From NCBI RefSeq assembly GCF_010726645.1, contig NZ_AP022563.1:5580001-5644000 (forward strand): DNA of 64,000 nt, written 5' to 3'. The notes under the pieces were generated by a model, which worked only from the letters and a program-made list of their open reading frames with translations, did not search any database and was not told the origin of the DNA. Shown in pieces: positions 7,839 to 16,956 of the stretch; position 1 is the stretch's first letter, and the number at the start of each line of letters is the position of its first letter. A program made the position numbers and the translations under genes. The DNA is from Mycolicibacterium duvalii (GTDB lineage Bacteria; Actinomycetota; Actinomycetes; Mycobacteriales; Mycobacteriaceae).

Positions 7839-10800
7839 ATGACCGCATCGGGCCTCCTCCATGCCCACACCCCGATCGCGGGTCTCGTCGAGTTGGCACT
7901 GCGTGACCCCTGCCTGCAGGAGGTCACCCGCCGTGCCGCCGACAGGCCCGCCGATCTCGCCCTCGTCGGCCCGGCCAGCGCCCGGGTCCTCGCGGCGTCC
8001 GCACTGGCGGCGGCGACCACGGACAACCCACCGTTGCTGGTTGTCACCGCGACCGGCCGCGAGGCCGACGATCTGACCGCCGAGCTGCGCGGCGTGTCCG
8101 GCGACACCGTGGCGATGTTCCCGTCGTGGGAGACGCTGCCGCACGAGCGGCTCTCACCGGGCGTCGACACCGTCGGCGCCCGGATGATGCTGCTGCGCCG
8201 GCTGGCCCACCCCGACGACGAACGGCTGGGACCGCCGCTGCGCATCGTGGTGACCACGGCGCGCTCGCTGCTGCAGCCGATGGCACCCGACCTGGCCGGG
8301 CTGGAGCCGGTGACCCTGAGCGTCGGTGCCGAGCACGATTTCGATGCCGTCGTCGAACGGCTGGTCGAGCTGGCCTACACGCGCGTCGACATGGTCGGCA
8401 AACGCGGCGAATTCGCGGTCCGCGGAGGCATTCTCGATGTGTTCCCGCCGACGGCCGAGCATCCGGTGCGGGTCGAGTTCTGGGGCGACGAGGTCTCGGA
8501 GATGCGGATGTTCTCGGTGGCCGACCAGCGTTCGATCCCCGAGATCGACATCACCAGCGTGATCGCGGTGCCGTGCCGGGAGCTGTTGCTCACCGCTGAC
8601 GTGCGTGAGCGCGCCGCCGTACTGAGCGCCGAGCACCCCGTGCAGGAGAACAACGTGCCGGGCAGTGTCCCCGACATGCTGGCCAAGCTCGCCGAAGGCA
8701 TTCCGGTCGACGGGATGGAGGCGCTGCTGCCCCTGCTGCGACCCACCGAATTGGTGACCCTGCCCAGCCACCTGCCCGCCGGCGCCCCGGTGCTGGTGTG
8801 CGACCCGGAGAAGGTCCGGTCGCGCGCGGGCGACCTGATCAAGACCGGTCAGGAGTTTCTCGAGGCGTCCTGGTCGGTCGCGGCGGTCGGCGGGGACGCG
8901 CCCATCGACCTGGAAGCGCTGGGCGCGTCGGGCTTCGTCGGGTTCGCCGACGCGCGCGACGCGGCCCGTGCCGGCGGACACCCGTGGTGGACGCTGAGCC
9001 AGCTCGACAGCGGTTCGGGCGATTCGGTAACACTCGACATCCGGCCTGCCCCGTCGGCGCGGGGCCAGCAACACAACCTCGACGAGATCTTCGCGATGCT
9101 GCGCGCGCATGTGGCCACCGGCGGCTATGGCGCGATCGTCACCCCCGGTAGCGGAACCGCCCAGCGCGTCGTCGAGCAGCTCGGCGAATCCGACATTGCG
9201 GCAACGGTTCTCGAGCCCGGCGCAGCGCCGAGTGAAGGTGTGGTCGGGGTCCTGAAGGGTCCGCTGCACGACGGCGTGGTGCTGCCGGGTGCGAACCTGG
9301 TGATCATCACCGAGGCCGACCTGACCGGCAACCGCGTCGCGGCCACCGAGGGGAAGAAGCTGGCGGCCAAGCGCCGCAACGTCGTCGACCCGCTGGCGCT
9401 GACCGCCGGGGACCTGGTGGTGCACGACCAGCACGGCATCGGCAAGTTCGTCGAGATGACCGAGCGGGTGGTTGGCGGGGCTCGGCGCGAGTACCTGGTG
9501 CTGGAGTACGCGTCGGCGAAGCGTGGGGGCGGCACCGACAAGCTCTACGTGCCGATGGACTCGCTGGATCAGCTCTCGCGCTACGTCGGCGGGGAGTCGC
9601 CGACCCTGAGCCGGCTGGGCGGCAGCGACTGGGCCAACACCAAAACCAAAGCGCGCCGGGCGGTCCGCGAGATCGCCGCCGAACTCGTCGCGCTGTACGC
9701 CAAACGCCAGGCCTCGGCCGGCCACGCATTCGCGCCGGACACCCCGTGGCAGCGGGAGATGGAAGACGCCTTCGGGTTCACCGAGACGATGGACCAGCTC
9801 ACCGCCATCGAAGAGGTCAAGACCGACATGGAGAAACCGGTCCCGATGGACCGGGTCATCTGCGGAGACGTCGGCTACGGCAAGACCGAGATCGCGGTGC
9901 GCGCGGCCTTCAAGGCCGTGCAGGACGGCAAGCAGGTCGCGGTGCTGGTCCCGACCACGCTGCTGGCCGACCAGCATCTGCAGACCTTCACCGCGCGGAT
10001 GGCGGGATTCCCCCTGACGGTCAAGGGGTTGTCGCGCTTCACCGATCCCGCGGACTCGCGCGCCACCCTGGAGGGCATGCGCGACGGCACCGTCGACATC
10101 GTCATCGGCACCCACCGCCTGCTGCAGACCGGGGTGATGTGGAAAGACCTCGGGCTGGTGATCGTCGACGAGGAGCAGCGTTTCGGCGTCGAGCACAAGG
10201 AACACATCAAGTCGATGCGCACCCACGTCGACGTGCTGACCATGAGCGCCACCCCGATTCCGCGCACGTTGGAGATGAGCCTGGCCGGCATCCGGGAGAT
10301 GTCGACGATCCTGACCCCGCCCGAGGAGCGCTACCCGGTGCTGACCTACGTCGGTCCGCACGACAACAAGCAGGTCGCCGCGGCCCTGCGCCGCGAGATG
10401 CTGCGCGACGGGCAGGCGTTCTACATCCACAACCGGGTGCGCACCATCGACTCGGCCGCGGCCAAGGTGCGCGAGCTCGTTCCCGAGGCGCGGGTGGTGG
10501 TCGCGCACGGCCAGATGCCCGAGGAGCAACTCGAGAAGACCGTCGAGGGCTTCTGGAACCGCGAGTACGACATCCTGGTGTGCACCACCATCGTCGAGAC
10601 GGGCCTGGACATCTCCAACGCCAACACCCTGATCGTCGAGCGGGCCGACACCTTCGGGCTCTCCCAGCTGCACCAGCTGCGCGGCCGGGTGGGGCGCTCG
10701 CGCGAACGCGGGTACGCGTACTTCCTGTATCCGCCGGAGGTGCCGCTGACCGAGACCGCCTACGACCGGTTGGCCACCATCGCCCAGAACAACGAGCTGG

Positions 10801-11489
10801 GCGCCGGCATGGCGGTGGCGATGAAGGACCTCGAAATCCGTGGCGCCGGAAACGTGTTGGGCGCCGAGCAGTCCGGCCACGTCGCCGGCGTCGGCTTCGA
10901 TCTCTACGTCCGCCTGGTGGGCGAGGCTGTCGAGGCCTATCGGGCGGCCGCGGACGGGAAGACCGTCGCCACCGCCGAAGAGCCCAAGGACGTGCGTATC
11001 GACCTGCCCGTCGACGCGCATCTGCCGCCGGACTACATCGGCAGCGACCGGCTGCGGCTGGAGGCCTACCGCCGGCTGGCCGCCGCACCCGACGACCCAG
11101 CCATCGACTCCGTGGTCGAGGAACTGGTCGACCGGTACGGTCCGCTGCCCGAGCCGGCGCTGCGGCTGGTCGCGGTGGCCCGGCTGCGGCTGCTGGCCCG
11201 CGCCGCCGGCGTCACCGAGGTCGGCACCTCGTCGGCGTCGACCGTGCGTATTTCTCCTCTGACACTTGCTGATTCGGCGCAGCTGCGGCTCAAGAGGCTC
11301 TATGCCGGCAGCGCCTACCGGGCCACCACGTCGACGGTGCAGGTTCCCATCCCGCGCGCTGGCAGCGGCGTCGGGGCGCCCCGGATCCGTGACCTGGAGT
11401 TGGTGGCGTTCGTCGCCGGCCTGTTGCTGGCGATCGACGGGAAAGCCGACGGCGAAGTTGATATAACGAAGTTCGGAGGTGGCGCATGA
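7839..11489 (+). CDS. mfd: Transcription-repair coupling factor
   Basis: 1216 aa, against 1234 in M. tuberculosis Mfd (Rv1020), with near-identical blocks throughout. Mfd displaces RNA polymerase stalled at lesions and recruits UvrA. Visible domains: UvrB-like N-terminal module (about residues 30-350, with ERLSPGVDTVG); RNA-polymerase-interacting domain beginning LTAGDLVVHDQHGIG near residue 520; RecG-like translocase with Walker A GDVGYGKTE near 673, Walker B IVDEEQRFG near 772 and motif III MSATPIPRT; and a C-terminal TRCF domain (residues about 1050-1150). mazG overlaps its stop codon by four bases, so the two are translationally coupled. Confidence 0.97.
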   Translation: MTASGLLHAHTPIAGLVELALRDPCLQEVTRRAADRPADLALVGPASARVLAASALAAATTDNPPLLVVTATGREADDLTAELRGVSGDTVAMFPSWETLPHERLSPGVDTVGARMMLLRRLAHPDDERLGPPLRIVVTTARSLLQPMAPDLAGLEPVTLSVGAEHDFDAVVERLVELAYTRVDMVGKRGEFAVRGGILDVFPPTAEHPVRVEFWGDEVSEMRMFSVADQRSIPEIDITSVIAVPCRELLLTADVRERAAVLSAEHPVQENNVPGSVPDMLAKLAEGIPVDGMEALLPLLRPTELVTLPSHLPAGAPVLVCDPEKVRSRAGDLIKTGQEFLEASWSVAAVGGDAPIDLEALGASGFVGFADARDAARAGGHPWWTLSQLDSGSGDSVTLDIRPAPSARGQQHNLDEIFAMLRAHVATGGYGAIVTPGSGTAQRVVEQLGESDIAATVLEPGAAPSEGVVGVLKGPLHDGVVLPGANLVIITEADLTGNRVAATEGKKLAAKRRNVVDPLALTAGDLVVHDQHGIGKFVEMTERVVGGARREYLVLEYASAKRGGGTDKLYVPMDSLDQLSRYVGGESPTLSRLGGSDWANTKTKARRAVREIAAELVALYAKRQASAGHAFAPDTPWQREMEDAFGFTETMDQLTAIEEVKTDMEKPVPMDRVICGDVGYGKTEIAVRAAFKAVQDGKQVAVLVPTTLLADQHLQTFTARMAGFPLTVKGLSRFTDPADSRATLEGMRDGTVDIVIGTHRLLQTGVMWKDLGLVIVDEEQRFGVEHKEHIKSMRTHVDVLTMSATPIPRTLEMSLAGIREMSTILTPPEERYPVLTYVGPHDNKQVAAALRREMLRDGQAFYIHNRVRTIDSAAAKVRELVPEARVVVAHGQMPEEQLEKTVEGFWNREYDILVCTTIVETGLDISNANTLIVERADTFGLSQLHQLRGRVGRSRERGYAYFLYPPEVPLTETAYDRLATIAQNNELGAGMAVAMKDLEIRGAGNVLGAEQSGHVAGVGFDLYVRLVGEAVEAYRAAADGKTVATAEEPKDVRIDLPVDAHLPPDYIGSDRLRLEAYRRLAAAPDDPAIDSVVEELVDRYGPLPEPALRLVAVARLRLLARAAGVTEVGTSSASTVRISPLTLADSAQLRLKRLYAGSAYRATTSTVQVPIPRAGSGVGAPRIRDLELVAFVAGLLLAIDGKADGEVDITKFGGGA

Positions 11490-12430
11490 CGGTCGTCCTG
11501 CTGGACCCGCGGCGCCCGTCGCTGATCCCGATCGAGGCGATCGAGCTGCTGGCCGGTGACGTGCAGTACACCGAGGAGTTGCCGATCAAGGTGCCGTGGT
11601 CGCTGCCGTCGGCGCGACCCGCCTACGACGGGGAGGCTGCGGCGACGCTGCTGTCGTCCGATCCCGAGCATCCGTCGGTGGCGGCGCGCATCGCCGCGGG
11701 CGAGCGGGTGGTCTCCGCGCCCGCCGCCCAACCCGGGGAGCGGCTCGTCGACGCGGTCGCGCTGATGGACCGGCTGCGCACCGCAGGACCGTGGGAGAGC
11801 CAGCAGACCCACGATTCGCTGCGACGTTACCTGCTCGAGGAGACCTACGAGCTGTTCGACGCCGTGCACGGCGGTGACCTCGCCGAGCTGCGCGACGAGC
11901 TCGGCGATGTGCTGCTGCAGGTGCTCTTCCATGCCCGTATCGCCGAGGATGCCTCCGAGAACGCTTTCGGCATCGACGATGTCGCCGACGCGCTGGTGCG
12001 CAAGCTGGGCAACCGGGTGCCCGCGGTGCTGGCCGGGGAGACGGTCACACTGGAAGATCAGCTGGCCCAGTGGGAACAGCGCAAAGCGCTGGAGAAGAAG
12101 GCCCGCGCCTCCTGTATGGACGACATCCCCACCGGGCAACCCGCGTTGGCGCTGGCGCAGAAGGTGCTGGCCCGTGCCGAGACCGCGGGCGTGCCCGACG
12201 ACCTGATACCGGCTGCACTGACCTCGGTGCCGATATCGGCCGACGTCGATGCCGAGACCGCTTTGCGCACTGCGGTTTTGGAGTTCATGACCGATGTGCG
12301 CACGGCGGAGAGGGCGGTGGCCGCAACCCGCCGGGGCGACGAGGTGGCCGAGGAACTCGACGACACGGCCGTGACCGGGATCGACGCCGACGAGTGGCGC
12401 GCACACTGGCCGGAGACTCCGCGAGAGTGA
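11486..12430 (+). CDS. mazG: Nucleoside triphosphate pyrophosphohydrolase MazG
   Basis: 314 aa, compared with about 325 for M. tuberculosis MazG (Rv1021). It hydrolyses (d)NTPs, including oxidised forms, to monophosphate and pyrophosphate. The metal-binding helices are intact: LLEETYELFDAVHGGDLAEL followed by RDELGDVLLQVLFHA, giving the EExxE and ExxD pattern. A further conserved block, QLAQWEQRKALEKKAR and then DDIPTGQPALALAQK, matches the family. The N-terminal 90 residues, with hydrophobic VVLLDPRRPSLIPIEAIELL, are the mycobacterial extension. The ATG overlaps the mfd stop (ATGA). Confidence 0.95.
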   Translation: MTVVLLDPRRPSLIPIEAIELLAGDVQYTEELPIKVPWSLPSARPAYDGEAAATLLSSDPEHPSVAARIAAGERVVSAPAAQPGERLVDAVALMDRLRTAGPWESQQTHDSLRRYLLEETYELFDAVHGGDLAELRDELGDVLLQVLFHARIAEDASENAFGIDDVADALVRKLGNRVPAVLAGETVTLEDQLAQWEQRKALEKKARASCMDDIPTGQPALALAQKVLARAETAGVPDDLIPAALTSVPISADVDAETALRTAVLEFMTDVRTAERAVAATRRGDEVAEELDDTAVTGIDADEWRAHWPETPRE

Positions 12431-12488
12431 CCTCACGGTAGTTCTTGCAGCGAAATCACGACCGTGGCAGCACTTTCGCGGATGTCGA

Positions 12489-13748
12489 TCAGTCGACCAG
12501 TCGGTCCCCGAGGAACCGGTCGGGACCGGTGACGCCCGGCAGCGCGAAGAAGAACCCGCCACCGACCGGCAGGATGTACTCCTCGAGGGGTTCGCCCTTG
12601 AGTCGGCGCTGCACAGTCAGGAAGCCTTTCTCCAGACTGCGCTGATAGGCCACGAAGGCCAGGCCCTGGTCGAGGCGTCCCGCGCCGTCGAATCCCCGTG
12701 AGTAGTTGAATCCTCTGCGCAGAATGAGGTTCTCGTCGCTCTGCGGTGTCCGTGGGTTGGCCAGCCGAATGTGTGCGTCGAGCGGAATGCGCTTCCCGTC
12801 AGGGTCCGACGCGTAGTCCGGATCGGTGAACTCGCCGTCGCGTCCCAGCGGTGCGCCGCTGACCTTGGCCCGCCCGAAGATCGCCTCCTGCTCGACCAGT
12901 TGCGTGCGGTCCCAGAACTCCACGAACATCCGGATGATGCGCACGGCCTGGTACGAACCGCCGACGGCCCACTCGGGCTCGCCGTCGTCGGGGCCCACCC
13001 AAACGTGCCGGTCCATGACCGCGCCGTCGGCGGCGTCGAGGTTGGCGGTCCCGTCTTTGAAGCCCATCAGGTTCCGCGGGGTGGCGGCCTCCGAGGCGCG
13101 GCCCGCGCCGATGCCGCGTGCATAGCCGTCGATCATCCACCGCAGCACCAGATCGCGTCGGGTGCGACGCATGAGTTGGCGCAGCGCGAACTGGACGGTA
13201 TCGCTGTGCCCGGCCTCGAACAGGATCGCGATGTCGCCGTGGGACAGCTTCGGGTCGAGGCGGTCGTTGGCCAGGAACGGCATGGTGACCAGGTCCCGCG
13301 GTGTGCGGTCGGCGAGCCCGAAGCGGTCGTCGAACAGCGAGGCGCCGACGCTGACGACGATCGACAGGTTGTCTGCGGGCGGCTTTTCGCCCAGGATCCC
13401 GGAGTCCACCGGCGGGTACGCGGGATCACGCACCTCGGGGGGATGACCGGCCATCAGCGTGCGGATCTCGTCGGTGAGTTCGCGGAGCGTCGACGCCAAT
13501 GCCGCGCGGTCCTTCGACAACACGTTGAAGGTCGCGATCAGGCCTTGGTTGGGGATCGGCAGCGCCGTGATGCCGGTCTGGTGCGCCCCCTCGAACGGGA
13601 TGAACCGCTCGGCGGGCGCGGCGGCCGGAGCGCCGGCGCGGCCCGAGCACCCGACCAGGGCGCCCGCGCCGGCCGCGGCGCCGGCGCCCGCCACCGCGGT
13701 GACGAATCCGCGGCGGGACAGGCCCGGACGTCGCGGCCGTTCGATCAC
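12489..13748 (-). CDS. efeB: Dyp-type haem peroxidase / deferrochelatase EfeB
   Basis: 419 aa. The N-terminus is a twin-arginine signal (LSRRGFVTAVAGAGA) ending GALVGCSG, which could also be lipidated. The Dyp-family GxxDG motif appears as MGFKDGTANLD, and a likely proximal haem histidine lies in LDAHIRLANPRTPQSDEN. In EfeUOB systems EfeB oxidises ferrous iron or extracts iron from haem outside the membrane. Its start overlaps the stop of efeO by four bases, so the two are one operon. No EfeU permease gene is adjacent. It is convergent with mazG. Confidence 0.92.
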   Translation of the reverse strand: MIERPRRPGLSRRGFVTAVAGAGAAAGAGALVGCSGRAGAPAAAPAERFIPFEGAHQTGITALPIPNQGLIATFNVLSKDRAALASTLRELTDEIRTLMAGHPPEVRDPAYPPVDSGILGEKPPADNLSIVVSVGASLFDDRFGLADRTPRDLVTMPFLANDRLDPKLSHGDIAILFEAGHSDTVQFALRQLMRRTRRDLVLRWMIDGYARGIGAGRASEAATPRNLMGFKDGTANLDAADGAVMDRHVWVGPDDGEPEWAVGGSYQAVRIIRMFVEFWDRTQLVEQEAIFGRAKVSGAPLGRDGEFTDPDYASDPDGKRIPLDAHIRLANPRTPQSDENLILRRGFNYSRGFDGAGRLDQGLAFVAYQRSLEKGFLTVQRRLKGEPLEEYILPVGGGFFFALPGVTGPDRFLGDRLVD

Positions 13749-14665
13749 TGCAGTTTCAGCGCCCCGGCGACCTGCGACATGTTCTCCGACAGATCGGCCA
13801 GTTGGGCTTTGAGGGTGTCGATGGTCTGCGGTTCGACGGTCACCTCGGGGCAGCGCGCCGACGGGTACGGATCGTTTTCGGTGCAGAACAGCACCCAGCC
13901 GTCACCTTGGCGCAGAGGTTGCAGGGTCGCGTAGACGGCGTCGAGCCCGGCGTTGATCTCGCCCAGCAGCGCCGGATCAGCCTCGGTCAGCGCCGGGTTC
14001 AGCGTGCCGACCGCCTCGCGGGCGCCCTGCAGATTGGCATCGAAGTCCCACAGGTCGGTCTTGGCGTAGCGGTCCTCTTCGCCGGTGATCTTGCCCTCGG
14101 AGACCTCTTCGACCAGCTCGGCCGCGCCGGTGGCGACGTTGACGGGTTCGACCTCGACCGCGGCGAACTGATCCTGCAGTGCCGCGACGTCGGCGTCGAG
14201 CTGGTCGGCGAACGGCGCGCCACCTTCGGTGGTGTTCTGCTCGAAGAGGATGTACTCCAGGCGGTGCCAGCCGGTGAACTCGGGATCATCGACGCCGGCG
14301 AAGTCGTCCACCCGGGCGTCGATCTTGCCGTCGATCTCCTCGACCAGGCCGGCGATCGGCTCGATGCGCTCCCACGGCATCCGGGAGGGGGCGTAGGCGT
14401 CCTGGGCGGCCTGCAGGTCCCCGGCCCGCACCGCGTCGGTGAACACCTTCACCACGCCGACGAGCTCGTCGATCTGCCCGGAGACGTAGGCCTTGTACTG
14501 GGTCGCGGCCTGCTCGACCAGCGGATCGGGCGCCGCGGCGGCCGACGTCGTCGTGGTGCTGGTGGTGGTGTCGTCGGTGTCGTCGCCGCCCGAGCCGCCG
14601 GAGCAGCCGGACAGGATCAACGCCAGCGCGGCGACCGTGGCTGGCCAGGCATGATGACGCCTCAT
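13745..14665 (-). CDS. efeO: Iron-uptake lipoprotein EfeO/EfeM (imelysin-like, M75 family)
   Basis: 306 aa. The lipoprotein signal peptide ends in ALILSGCSGG, with the lipobox cysteine at about residue 21, followed by an Asp/Thr/Ser-rich linker. The remainder is a helical imelysin/M75 domain with the HxxE metal motif in GWHRLEYILFEQ. It lacks the N-terminal cupredoxin domain of E. coli EfeO, so it is closer to EfeM. It should bind ferric or ferrous iron at the outer face of the membrane and pass it on with EfeB. A probable IdeR box lies 47-65 bases upstream of the ATG. The transport partner is missing from the window. Confidence 0.9.
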   Translation of the reverse strand: MRRHHAWPATVAALALILSGCSGGSGGDDTDDTTTSTTTTSAAAAPDPLVEQAATQYKAYVSGQIDELVGVVKVFTDAVRAGDLQAAQDAYAPSRMPWERIEPIAGLVEEIDGKIDARVDDFAGVDDPEFTGWHRLEYILFEQNTTEGGAPFADQLDADVAALQDQFAAVEVEPVNVATGAAELVEEVSEGKITGEEDRYAKTDLWDFDANLQGAREAVGTLNPALTEADPALLGEINAGLDAVYATLQPLRQGDGWVLFCTENDPYPSARCPEVTVEPQTIDTLKAQLADLSENMSQVAGALKLQ

Positions 14666-14711
14666 GGAACCTCCTCGTAGTCGACGCGCAACCTAACACG
14701 TCTGGACAGTG

Positions 14712-14730
14712 TGAGAGTAGGCAAACCTAA
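14712..14730 (-). promoter_or_regulatory. Probable IdeR (iron) box upstream of efeO-efeB
   Basis: Read on the minus strand the sequence is TTAGGTTTGCCTACTCTCA. It matches the mycobacterial IdeR consensus TTAGGTTAGGCTAACCTAA at 14 of 19 positions, with the left half-site perfect for seven bases. A further half-site-like CCTAAC lies closer to the gene. Placement 47 bases before the efeO ATG is right for repression by iron-loaded IdeR. Confidence 0.62.
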
Positions 14731-14819
14731 TCCACCGGTCGGGACGGGTACCCGCACTTCGTGACGTCAGGGCCCCGGGACGGGTGTGTCGGACCGACCA
14801 TCCCCGGAGGCATGGGACC

Positions 14820-15584
14820 ATGGGCTACGTCCGAAGTGGGTTGAGGAGTCCGGTGACGCGGGTGCGTTGGCTGCAGGCGATTGCCGTGATCGGCGCGACA
14901 GCGCTGCTCATGGCGGCGAGCTGTTCGTGGCATCTGGGCTCGCCGATCCCGCGTGGCATCCCGCCCCCGGCCGGGGACCCGGTCCCGCAGATCGACACCT
15001 ACGCCGCCGGCCGGCCCGCCGACCAGCTCCACGACTGGGCCGTCGCGCGCGCTCCTGCGCTGGGCATCCCCGTCACGGCGCTGGAGGCCTACGCCTATGC
15101 CGCGCGGGTCGCGGAGGTGGAGAATCCCGACTGCAACCTGAAATGGACCACGCTGGCCGGTATCGGGCAGGTGGAAAGCCACCACGGCACCTATCGCGGC
15201 GCCGTGGTGGCCAGAAACGGTGACGTCGACCCGCCGATCCGCGGGGTCCTGCTGGACGGCACCTCCGGAAACCTGGAGATCCTCGACAACGACTCGGTCA
15301 GCCACGACGGCGACGAACCGTTCGCCCGCGCGATGGGGCCGATGCAGTTCATCCCCGAGACCTGGCGGCTCTACGGCGTGGACGCCAACAACGACGGCGA
15401 CATCAGCGCCGACAACATCGACGACGCGGCGCTGTCGGCGGCGGGCTATCTGTGCTGGAGCGGCAAGGACCTCGACACACCCCGCGGCTGGATGAACGCG
15501 GTGCTGGCCTACAACAACTCCGAGCAGTACGTGCGCACGGTGCGCGACTGGGCGACGGCCTACGCCGACGGGCGGCCGCTCTAG
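14820..15584 (+). CDS. lpqU: Lipoprotein LpqU, lytic transglycosylase-like
   Basis: 254 aa (Rv1022 homologue). The signal peptide ends LLMAASCSW, a lipobox with Cys as first mature residue. The mature part is a soluble-lytic-transglycosylase (SLT_2) fold: catalytic glutamate in LAGIGQVESHHGTYRG, then FARAMGPMQFIPETWRLYG and VLAYNNSEQYVRTV. It should cleave peptidoglycan glycan strands at the outer face of the membrane. The ATG at 14820 follows GGAGG in CCCCGGAGGCATGGGACC. It starts a rightward run with eno, ftsB-like, DUF501 and ppx, as in M. tuberculosis, though 79 bases separate it from eno. Confidence 0.93.
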   Translation: MGYVRSGLRSPVTRVRWLQAIAVIGATALLMAASCSWHLGSPIPRGIPPPAGDPVPQIDTYAAGRPADQLHDWAVARAPALGIPVTALEAYAYAARVAEVENPDCNLKWTTLAGIGQVESHHGTYRGAVVARNGDVDPPIRGVLLDGTSGNLEILDNDSVSHDGDEPFARAMGPMQFIPETWRLYGVDANNDGDISADNIDDAALSAAGYLCWSGKDLDTPRGWMNAVLAYNNSEQYVRTVRDWATAYADGRPL

Positions 15585-15663
15585 GCAGGGCCGCCCCACG
15601 GGGCAGGCTCTAGGCTCTCTAGCACAATCAACCACCACCGGACCCGACACCAAGGAGACAACA

Positions 15664-16953
15664 GTGCCGATCATCGAGCAGGTCGCAGCCCGCGAGATCC
15701 TCGATTCCCGGGGCAACCCGACCGTCGAGGTCGAGATCGGCCTGCTCGACGGCTCCGTCGCCCGCGCCGCGGTGCCGTCGGGCGCCTCCACCGGCGAGCA
15801 CGAGGCCGTCGAACTGCGCGACGGCGGTGCGCGCTACCTGGGCAAGGGCGTGCAGAAGGCCGTCGAGGCGGTGCTCGACGAGATCGCGCCGGCGGTGATC
15901 GGGCTCGGAGCCGACGAGCAGCGGCTTGTCGATCAGGCGCTGGTGGACCTGGACGGCACCCCGGACAAGTCCCGGCTCGGCGCCAACGCGATCCTCGGGG
16001 TGTCGCTGGCGGTCGCCAAAGCCGCAGCGCAGTCGGCGGAGCTGCCGCTGTTCCGCTACATCGGCGGGCCCAACGCCCACATCCTGCCGGTGCCGATGAT
16101 GAACATCATCAACGGCGGTGCCCACGCCGACACCGGCGTCGATGTCCAGGAGTTCATGATCGCGCCGATCGGTGCGCCATCATTCAGCGAGGCGCTGCGC
16201 TGGGGCGCCGAGGTCTACCACTCGCTGAAGTCGGTGCTCAAGAAGCAGGGCCTGGGCACGGGGCTGGGCGACGAGGGCGGCTTCGCCCCGGACCTGCCCG
16301 GCACCTCGGCGGCGCTGGATCTGATCGGCTCGGCGATCGACGGCGCCGGCCTCAAGCTCGGCAGCGAGGTGGCGCTCGCGCTCGACGTCGCGGCCACGGA
16401 GTTCTACACCAAGGACAGCGGCTACGCGTTCGAGAAGCAGACCCGCACCGCCGAGCAGATGGCGACGTTCTACGAGCAGCTGATGGACTCCTACCCGCTG
16501 GTGTCGATCGAGGATCCGCTCTCGGAGGACGACTGGGACGGTTGGGTCGCGCTGACCACCGCGATCGGGGACCGCGTCCAACTCGTCGGCGACGACCTGT
16601 TCGTCACCAACCCCGAGCGACTCGAGGACGGCATCCAGCGTGGTGCGGCCAACGCGCTGCTGGTCAAGGTCAACCAGATCGGGACGCTGACCGAGACTCT
16701 CGACGCGGTGTCACTGGCCCACATGTCCGGATACAAGACGATGATGAGCCACCGCAGCGGCGAAACCGAGGACACCACGATCGCCGACCTCGCGGTCGCG
16801 GTCGGCAGCGGTCAGATCAAGACCGGCGCCCCGGCGCGCAGTGAACGCGTCGCGAAGTACAACCAGCTGCTGCGCATCGAGGACGAGCTCGGCGACGCCG
16901 CCCGCTACGCCGGTGACCTGGCCTTCCCGCGCTTCTCGTTGGACACCAAATAG
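15664..16953 (+). CDS. eno: Enolase (phosphopyruvate hydratase)
   Basis: 429 aa, the same length as mycobacterial Eno (Rv1023). It interconverts 2-phosphoglycerate and phosphoenolpyruvate. The enolase signature is complete: AREILDSRGNPTVEVE at the N-terminus, GDEGGFAPDL, metal ligands in ALDVAATEF and SIEDPLSEDDWDGW, catalytic lysine in LLVKVNQIGTLTET, and MSHRSGETEDTTIADLAVA. GTG start at 15664 after AAGGAGA. The ftsB-like gene begins three bases after its stop, so they are co-transcribed. Confidence 0.98.
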   Translation: MPIIEQVAAREILDSRGNPTVEVEIGLLDGSVARAAVPSGASTGEHEAVELRDGGARYLGKGVQKAVEAVLDEIAPAVIGLGADEQRLVDQALVDLDGTPDKSRLGANAILGVSLAVAKAAAQSAELPLFRYIGGPNAHILPVPMMNIINGGAHADTGVDVQEFMIAPIGAPSFSEALRWGAEVYHSLKSVLKKQGLGTGLGDEGGFAPDLPGTSAALDLIGSAIDGAGLKLGSEVALALDVAATEFYTKDSGYAFEKQTRTAEQMATFYEQLMDSYPLVSIEDPLSEDDWDGWVALTTAIGDRVQLVGDDLFVTNPERLEDGIQRGAANALLVKVNQIGTLTETLDAVSLAHMSGYKTMMSHRSGETEDTTIADLAVAVGSGQIKTGAPARSERVAKYNQLLRIEDELGDAARYAGDLAFPRFSLDTK

Positions 16954-16956
16954 CCC

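Noticed and set aside
8154..11021. A 955-codon open frame on the minus strand opposite mfd
   Set aside because: It is the GC-bias shadow of mfd. The composition is His/Arg/Gly/Val-rich with no domain, while the plus strand encodes a full, conserved Mfd.
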